Source: Hyphomicrobiales bacterium
Lineage (GTDB): Bacteria > Pseudomonadota > Alphaproteobacteria > Rhizobiales > Beijerinckiaceae
Direction of reading: 5' to 3'
DNA: 10,244 nucleotides
Assembly (NCBI GenBank): GCA_025363375.1
Contig: JANYDZ010000575.1
Span: 1 to 10,244, forward strand
Below the pieces are notes generated by a model. It saw only the letters and a program-made list of their open reading frames with translations. It ran no database searches and was not told the DNA's origin. How positions within the stretch are numbered: position 1 is the stretch's first letter; the number at the start of each line of letters is the position of its first letter. Shown here in pieces: positions 7,084 through 10,244 of this stretch. A program made the position numbers and the translations under genes.

Positions 7084-8042
7084 TTCGGCGTCGCCAGCGA
7101 CGCGTCGGCGAAGCGCGACAGCTCCGCCGAGCCCTCGATATCCCCGTCTGCTTTCATGATCTTGATGAGATTGTCCAGTCCGCTGCCCTGAATGGAGCCA
7201 ACGCGGTCGAAGATTTTCAGTTCGTGGTAGAGATCGTAGGTCTGCTCGCACTCGCCCCGTTCGAGCCTGGCGTATTTCACCAGAATATCGACGGCTTCCT
7301 TGCGGTTGGCGGGATCGTGGAACCAGTCGACGCCCTTTTGATAGGCGGTCAGAAACTTATCGAGCGCCGGTCGATTGTTTTTCAGCCAGGAATGGCCGAC
7401 GGCGTAGCCGTTGAACGGCACGTCGAGCGACGTCGACGCGGATTTGCCCAGCGAGACCATTCCCGCCGCCTTCGCCTTGAAATTGAACGGCGGGTTGACC
7501 AGCGTCGCGTCCACCGCGCCCGAGACCAGCGCCTGAAAGCGCGCGGCGGTGGCTCCCGCGAATACAAGGTCGAAATCGCCGTATTTCAATCCATGCGGGG
7601 CGATCATGCGCTCCAGATACAGGCGCGTGTTTCCCTTGGGCGTGTCAATCATGACAACCTTGCCCTTGAGATCGGCGTAGGACTTGATCGACGGCTTAGC
7701 CATCAACTCATACGGCGCCACCTGTCCCTCGATGCGGAAGATCGACATGGCGCCGCCTTTGTCGATGGCGCGGATGGGATCGGGAAAACCGCCGGATCCC
7801 AGATCGAGCGATCCCGCCGCGAGTTGTTGAAACACGCCGGCGCTTGTCTGCACGGGGATATATTCGGGCGCGACCCCTGCGGCCCTGAAGAAGCCCTTCT
7901 CCATGGAAATGTAGGAAGCCCAGTGCAGCGACGAGCCCGCCCCAACGTCGCCGATGGCGATCGGCGTTTGCGCGCGGGCGCCGAAGGGCGCCGAACTCAG
8001 AGCAAGCGCGGCGGTCAGCGCCAGTCGTGTCGTCGTCAACAT
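7080..8042 (-). CDS. Periplasmic substrate-binding protein, NMT1/TauA-like (first copy)
   Basis: A 320-residue solute-binding protein, paralogous to the gene directly after it. The signal peptide runs MLTTTRLALTAALALSSAPF to about residue 24 with probable cleavage after ARA, before QTPIAIGDVG; no lipobox Cys. Mature features include LHWASYISMEKGFF, AAGSLDLGSGG, PDPIRAIDKG and DLVFAGATA, all matched by similar strings in the second copy. The start at 8042 is chosen because upstream codons are Arg-rich and not signal-like, and GAGGGG lies a suitable distance ahead. It begins 31 bp after the CE4 enzyme stop and its TGA overlaps the ATG of the second copy. With one permease and one ATPase for two binding proteins, the two copies may bind different but related ligands. 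Family secure, ligand unknown. Confidence 0.93.
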   Translation of the reverse strand: MLTTTRLALTAALALSSAPFGARAQTPIAIGDVGAGSSLHWASYISMEKGFFRAAGVAPEYIPVQTSAGVFQQLAAGSLDLGSGGFPDPIRAIDKGGAMSIFRIEGQVAPYELMAKPSIKSYADLKGKVVMIDTPKGNTRLYLERMIAPHGLKYGDFDLVFAGATAARFQALVSGAVDATLVNPPFNFKAKAAGMVSLGKSASTSLDVPFNGYAVGHSWLKNNRPALDKFLTAYQKGVDWFHDPANRKEAVDILVKYARLERGECEQTYDLYHELKIFDRVGSIQGSGLDNLIKIMKADGDIEGSAELSRFADASLATPK

Positions 8043-8073
8043 CGCATTCCCCCTCGATCGACTTTCGCGAGCC

Positions 8074-8952
8074 TTATGTTTCATGCAGAGTCCGGCCAGC
8101 CTCCGCGATCTCGGCTCCCGTCGCCAGCCACACGCCGTCATGCTTGCAGATATGCGCGAGCGCGCGGTCCAGCGCGCCGATGCGGTGCGGCGCGCCGGTG
8201 ATATACGGATGCAGCGCGATGCCCATGACGCGCGCGCGGGTGCCGCCCTCCCGCCACAGAACGTCGAACTGGTCGCGCATCATCGTCTCGAACTCCGCGC
8301 TGGTGCGGTTGTGTTTCTCGTAAGCTGGCTTGTCGTTGATCTCGGTGGAATAGGGGATGGACATAATCGAACGTCCATCATCCAACGCCATCGTGTAGGG
8401 CTGATCGTCGTTCACCCAGTCCGCGACATATTCGATGCCGTTGTCGACGAGGTGCTCCAGCGTGTTCCACGTCTCCTGCAGGCCGGAACCGAGCCAGCCC
8501 TTTGGCGCCGCGCCGGTCCCCTTCGCGATCTTTTCCACCGTCCGCTGCACGATTGCCGCGTCCTCGCCTTCGGGGACTTCGTTGAGGCGTTTTGTGTTTG
8601 TCTCGTTGTGCCCCATGAACTCCCATTGGCGTTTGTTGCACTCCGCGATGATTTCGGGGTGCTGCGCGCACAGATTGGCGTTCAGCGCCACCGTGCCCCG
8701 CGCGCCGTAACAATCCATGACCTCCATCATGCGGAACACGCCGATGCGGTTGCCATAGTCGCGCCTGGACCAGCCCGAAACGTCGGGAACCTTGCCGCCG
8801 CCGCCCGCGGAAACAGGGATCATGTCCGTCAAGGCGAAGAATTCGATGTTGGGAATGATCCACACCGCCACGCGCGCGCCGTTAGGCCAGCGCGATTTCG
8901 GCCGCTTGATGATCGGCGAATAAGGGAACGGCCCGTAGGCGCGCGGCCTCAT
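8074..8952 (-). CDS. PuuE-like carbohydrate esterase 4 / polysaccharide deacetylase-family protein
   Basis: A 292-residue cytoplasmic protein (no signal peptide) of the NodB-fold CE4 superfamily, closest in pattern to the PuuE-like branch, whose characterised member hydrolyses allantoin rather than glycans. Recognisable parts: VWIIPNIEFF (30-39) in place of the usual TFDDG, GHNETNTKRL (114-123) in place of the HxxxH motif, GWLGSGLQET (152-161), a YVADWVNDDQPY block (175-186), and HPYITGAPHRI (248-258). The first His of HxxxH is kept but the second position is Asn (H115, N119), and Glu 37 stands where an Asp is usual, so the metal site is unlike a classic deacetylase. The ATG at 8952 follows GGAGG by seven bases; upstream codons are Pro/Arg-rich and not family-like. 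It is the first full gene of the importer operon, so hydrolysis of the imported compound (an amide or ureide bond) is a fair inference. Superfamily call strong, reaction uncertain. Confidence 0.88.
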   Translation of the reverse strand: MRPRAYGPFPYSPIIKRPKSRWPNGARVAVWIIPNIEFFALTDMIPVSAGGGGKVPDVSGWSRRDYGNRIGVFRMMEVMDCYGARGTVALNANLCAQHPEIIAECNKRQWEFMGHNETNTKRLNEVPEGEDAAIVQRTVEKIAKGTGAAPKGWLGSGLQETWNTLEHLVDNGIEYVADWVNDDQPYTMALDDGRSIMSIPYSTEINDKPAYEKHNRTSAEFETMMRDQFDVLWREGGTRARVMGIALHPYITGAPHRIGALDRALAHICKHDGVWLATGAEIAEAGRTLHET

Positions 8953-9026
8953 GAATGTTCCTCCGAGGCCAGCGGCCCGCGGCGGGGGCCGCGCGTCCGG
9001 CAAGTGTCCTCGACTGGGTCGGTCAC
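8949..9026 (-). CDS. Possible leader mini-ORF, 25 residues
   Basis: On the minus strand a GTG (9026-9024) is preceded by GAGGAGG with eight bases between, and opens a 25-codon frame (VTDPVEDTCRTRGPRRGPLA then SEEHS) that ends in TGA overlapping the ATG of the CE4 gene as ATGA. A strong ribosome site, proper spacing and a coupled end are what one expects of a translated leader. However, the peptide is too short for any family match, and GC-rich DNA yields such frames by chance. It reads through the hairpin at 8972-8992. Treat as a candidate only. Confidence 0.3.
   Translation of the reverse strand: MTDPVEDTCRTRGPRRGPLASEEHS
8972..8992 (-). promoter_or_regulatory. Perfect GC hairpin in the leader of the importer operon
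   Basis: GCGGCCC (8972-8978) and GGGCCGC (8986-8992) form a perfect 7-bp all-GC stem with a 7-base loop. In the minus-strand transcript it ends seven bases before the GGAGG of the CE4 gene (8964-8960) and lies inside the mini-ORF. It has no U tract, so it is not an ordinary terminator; it could shape translation or mRNA stability. In DNA this rich in G and C, chance is a real alternative. Confidence 0.4.
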
Positions 9027-9114
9027 GGGCGCGTCCTCCTCGCGTGGCGGTCCGTCAGTCTAATGCGGACTTCGTCCAGCGCAAGCGTCGGGTCCGCGCG
9101 TTTGAGGCCGCCCG

Positions 9115-9142
9115 GTGACATCGCGCCGCTTCCCGCTATGAT
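9115..9142 (+). promoter_or_regulatory. Predicted sigma-70-type promoter of the TrmO-ModE operon
   Basis: GTGACA (9115-9120, five of six matches to TTGACA) and TATGAT (9137-9142, five of six matches to TATAAT) are separated by 16 bases. A transcript would start near 9149, leaving a leader of about 23 bases that includes GGAG (9161-9164), seven bases before the ATG at 9172. Position and fit are good for a prediction from consensus alone. Confidence 0.5.
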
Positions 9143-9146
9143 AACG
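9134..9146. promoter_or_regulatory. Imperfect palindrome over the -10 box, possible operator
   Basis: CGCTAT-G-ATAACG has five of six symmetric pairs around 9140 and covers the whole -10 box. Its half-sites recall the CGTTATAT half of the Mo-box bound by ModE in enterobacteria and Rhodobacter, but the spacing is far shorter than a true Mo-box. A repressor bound here would block the promoter, and the operon encodes a ModE-type DNA-binding protein. Speculative. Confidence 0.25.
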
Positions 9147-9171
9147 TGGAAATTCCGATCGGAGACATCGC

Positions 9172-9666
9172 ATGAGCGCCGCCGCGCCGCCCGCCGAAAT
9201 CGACGTCAGACCGGGCGAAGTCGCGGTTGCGGCGCCGACGCGCGCCGACGCGTGCCTGCAATTCATCGGCCGCTTGCGCACGCCGTGGAAGGAGCGGCGC
9301 GATTGCCCGCGTCAGGGCGATCACGTGAACGGCCCTTTGTGCCGCGTCGAGCTGGACGCGCCCTGGCGACCCGGGTTGAAAGGCGTCGGCCAGCACGGCC
9401 ATTTGCAAATTCTTTACTGGATGCACCTTGCGCGCCGCGATCTCGTCGAGCAGAGCCCGCGCCACAATGGCCTGACCATGGGAACCTTCGCCCTGCGCTC
9501 GCCCATCAGGCCCAATCCCGTTTCGGCGTCGCTCGTCGCGCTGATCGAGGTTCACGACGATCACCTTGTCGTGCGCGGACTCGATTGCGTCGACGGCACG
9601 CCGCTCATCGACATCAAGCCGGAGAAATGCCCGGAAGCGCCGGTTCCCAAGGCGCCGGCCGCATGA
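9172..9666 (+). CDS. trmO: TrmO/TsaA-domain tRNA methyltransferase, short form
   Basis: A cytoplasmic protein of the TrmO (YaeB/TsaA/VirR) family. The characterised E. coli enzyme uses SAM to N6-methylate the threonylcarbamoyl-adenosine at position 37 of certain tRNAs. The 164-residue product carries the TsaA beta-barrel marks: FIGRLRTPWKERRDCP (31-46), LYWMHLARRDL (81-91), GTFALRSPIRPNPVSASL (104-121), and LDCVDGTPLIDIKP (137-150). It then ends in a short Pro/Ala tail, lacking the C-terminal domain of the longer 230-residue-class enzymes; short forms are known in the family, so this is not necessarily truncation. The ATG at 9172 has GGAG seven bases upstream and a good promoter before that. 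The stop overlaps the ATG of the ModE-type gene as ATGA. The domain is clear; that it acts on tRNA rather than another substrate is inferred from the family. Confidence 0.88.
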   Translation: MSAAAPPAEIDVRPGEVAVAAPTRADACLQFIGRLRTPWKERRDCPRQGDHVNGPLCRVELDAPWRPGLKGVGQHGHLQILYWMHLARRDLVEQSPRHNGLTMGTFALRSPIRPNPVSASLVALIEVHDDHLVVRGLDCVDGTPLIDIKPEKCPEAPVPKAPAA

Positions 9667-10022
9667 CCCGCCTCACCATCCGCATCGATTTCGACGGCGA
9701 ACGCCACGTCGGCCATGGCAAGATCAGGCTGATCGAAATGGTCGCCGAACACGGCTCCATCTCCGGCGCCGCGCGCGCCATGGGCATGTCCTATCGCAGG
9801 GCATGGCTGCTGCTCGACGAGGTCAACCGCATGTTCCGCGAGCCCGTGGTGGAAACCCAGTTGGGCGGCAAGGGCGGCGGCAACGCGCGGCTGACGGAAT
9901 TCGGCAAGGGGCTGGTGGAACTTTATCGCGCCATTGAAACGGACATGGGCCGCAACTTTTCACAAAAGATCGCGCAGTTGGAGGAGCGGCTCGCGACGGA
10001 GAAGCGTGCGGGAAACGATTGA
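9663..10022 (+). CDS. ModE-type winged-helix DNA-binding protein (stand-alone N-terminal domain)
   Basis: A 119-residue transcription-regulator-like protein matching the N-terminal, LysR-like winged helix of ModE, the molybdate-responsive regulator. Seen: the helix-turn-helix GSISGAARAMGMSYRRAWLL (31-50), the wing with GGKGGGNARLTEFG (68-81), and a following helix LVELYRAIETDMG that in ModE forms part of the dimer interface. The C-terminal molybdate-binding (MOP/TOBE) domains of full ModE (about 260 residues) are absent, so it cannot bind molybdate in the way E. coli ModE does. Stand-alone versions are common in alphaproteobacteria. The ATG overlaps the TrmO stop by ATGA, so the two are translationally coupled. 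Target genes are not in the window, except possibly its own promoter. Family call strong; link to molybdenum here is inference. Confidence 0.9.
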   Translation: MTRLTIRIDFDGERHVGHGKIRLIEMVAEHGSISGAARAMGMSYRRAWLLLDEVNRMFREPVVETQLGGKGGGNARLTEFGKGLVELYRAIETDMGRNFSQKIAQLEERLATEKRAGND

Positions 10023-10030
10023 ACCCGGCG

Positions 10031-10090
10031 ACGCGGACAAATCCCGCGGGTCTCCCTTTTCGCTTGCGGGGAGGGGTCCGCGTGACGCGG
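10031..10090. repeat. Compound palindromic element, RIME-like, also a possible terminator
   Basis: Three nested or adjacent inverted repeats follow the ModE-type gene. An outer 8-bp perfect pair is ACGCGGAC (10031-10038) with GTCCGCGT (10076-10083). Inside it CCCTTTTCGC (10054-10063) folds on GCGGGGAGGG (10066-10075), a 10-bp stem with three G-U pairs and a TT turn. Overlapping the outer arm, CCGCG-TGA-CGCGG (10078-10090) makes a third hairpin that excludes the outer one. The CGCTTGCG core flanked by pyrimidine/purine arms is like the rhizobial intergenic mosaic elements as I recall them. It may also end the TrmO-ModE transcript, though there is no strong U run after it. Confidence 0.5.
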
Positions 10091-10121
10091 GCTACCCTCG
10101 CAAAATCGTCCCGCTGCGCAT

Positions 10122-10244
10122 TCAACACAGACCCTCGCGCTTCTCGGTCCGCCCCATGCTCTCGATCTCCTCGGCGATGTGCTACCGACACCAGCGTCTG
10201 CTCGCCCTCGACTACGGCCAGAGCCACTTTCGCCTCGAAGGCCG
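10122..10244 (-). pseudogene. IS3-type transposase OrfA-like remnant, partial at the window edge
   Basis: Reading leftwards from the window end on the minus strand, one frame gives AFEAKVALAVVEGEQTLVSV followed by AHR (10242-10174). This is close to the conserved start of IS3-family OrfA helix-turn-helix proteins (F.AKVALAA..GEKTLAELA). The expected continuation (a V-H-PNQI-like helix) is missing and similarity stops there. The next frame continues as HIAEEIESMGRTEKREGLC to a TGA at 10122-10124, which I do not recognise. A frameshifted or truncated copy is the simplest reading. The rest lies outside the window, so completeness upstream cannot be judged. Confidence 0.4.

Noticed and set aside
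5950..7191. 413-codon plus-strand frame opposite the permease and binding-protein genes
   Set aside because: It spans several real genes on the other strand and has a low-complexity Arg/Asp/Gly composition with no motifs.
7954..9063. 369-codon plus-strand frame opposite the CE4 gene
   Set aside because: Antisense shadow of a gene with recognisable family motifs; no plausible ribosome site or domain.
9024..9070. Sigma-70 promoter for the importer operon on the minus strand (TTGCGC...TAGACT)
   Set aside because: The match is poor at both boxes and no better than chance in this composition.
8955..9662. Upstream extension of the ModE-type frame to position 8955
   Set aside because: The extension is an Arg-rich reading of the promoter region and the TrmO gene in the wrong frame; the ATG at 9663 begins directly before the family domain.
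1..10244. CRISPR arrays, tRNA or rRNA genes, toxin-antitoxin or defence genes
   Set aside because: No evenly spaced direct repeats, cloverleaf-like sequence, rRNA stretch or defence-type protein motif was found by reading the window.

Overview
The window is GC-rich, densely packed DNA from what looks like an alphaproteobacterium, most likely of the order Hyphomicrobiales/Rhizobiales. This rests on gene content (taurine/NMT1-type ABC uptake, an NDP-forming acyl-CoA synthetase paired with an acyl-CoA dehydrogenase, a ModE-type regulator), the very high GC at third codon positions, and a hairpin near the right end resembling the small palindromic intergenic elements of rhizobia. This is inference; no marker gene such as rRNA is present.

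Layout from left to right. (1) 14-3285, minus strand: a two-gene acyl-CoA catabolic operon, an NDP-forming acyl-CoA synthetase (probable TTG start) followed 20 bp later by an acyl-CoA dehydrogenase. (2) 3449-4480, plus strand: a lone FkbM-family methyltransferase with an unexplained C-terminal extension. Its stop codon overlaps the stop of the convergent operon. (3) 4477-8952, minus strand: a tight five-gene operon, in transcription order a PuuE-like CE4 'polysaccharide deacetylase', two tandem paralogous periplasmic binding proteins, an inner-membrane permease and an ABC ATPase. Together these form a complete importer of the NitT/TauT/NMT1 class plus a likely amidohydrolase-type enzyme, so import and processing of a small, probably nitrogen-containing organic compound is a reasonable guess; the substrate cannot be read from sequence. 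(4) 9172-10022, plus strand: a two-gene operon of a short TrmO/TsaA-type tRNA methyltransferase and a stand-alone ModE-type winged-helix protein with a 4-base ATGA overlap. A good sigma-70-like promoter precedes it, with an imperfect palindrome over the -10 box. (5) 10023-10244: no intact gene; a compound hairpin element and a fragment resembling the N-terminal part of an IS3-type OrfA running off the right edge on the minus strand.

I do not see a clearly novel defence, CRISPR, toxin or biosynthetic system. The points most worth a second look are the duplicated binding proteins beside the CE4 enzyme, the unusual metal-ligand pattern of that enzyme, the leader of the same operon (a strong-SD mini-ORF read through a perfect hairpin), the TrmO-ModE coupling with a palindrome over its promoter, and the FkbM C-terminal extension.
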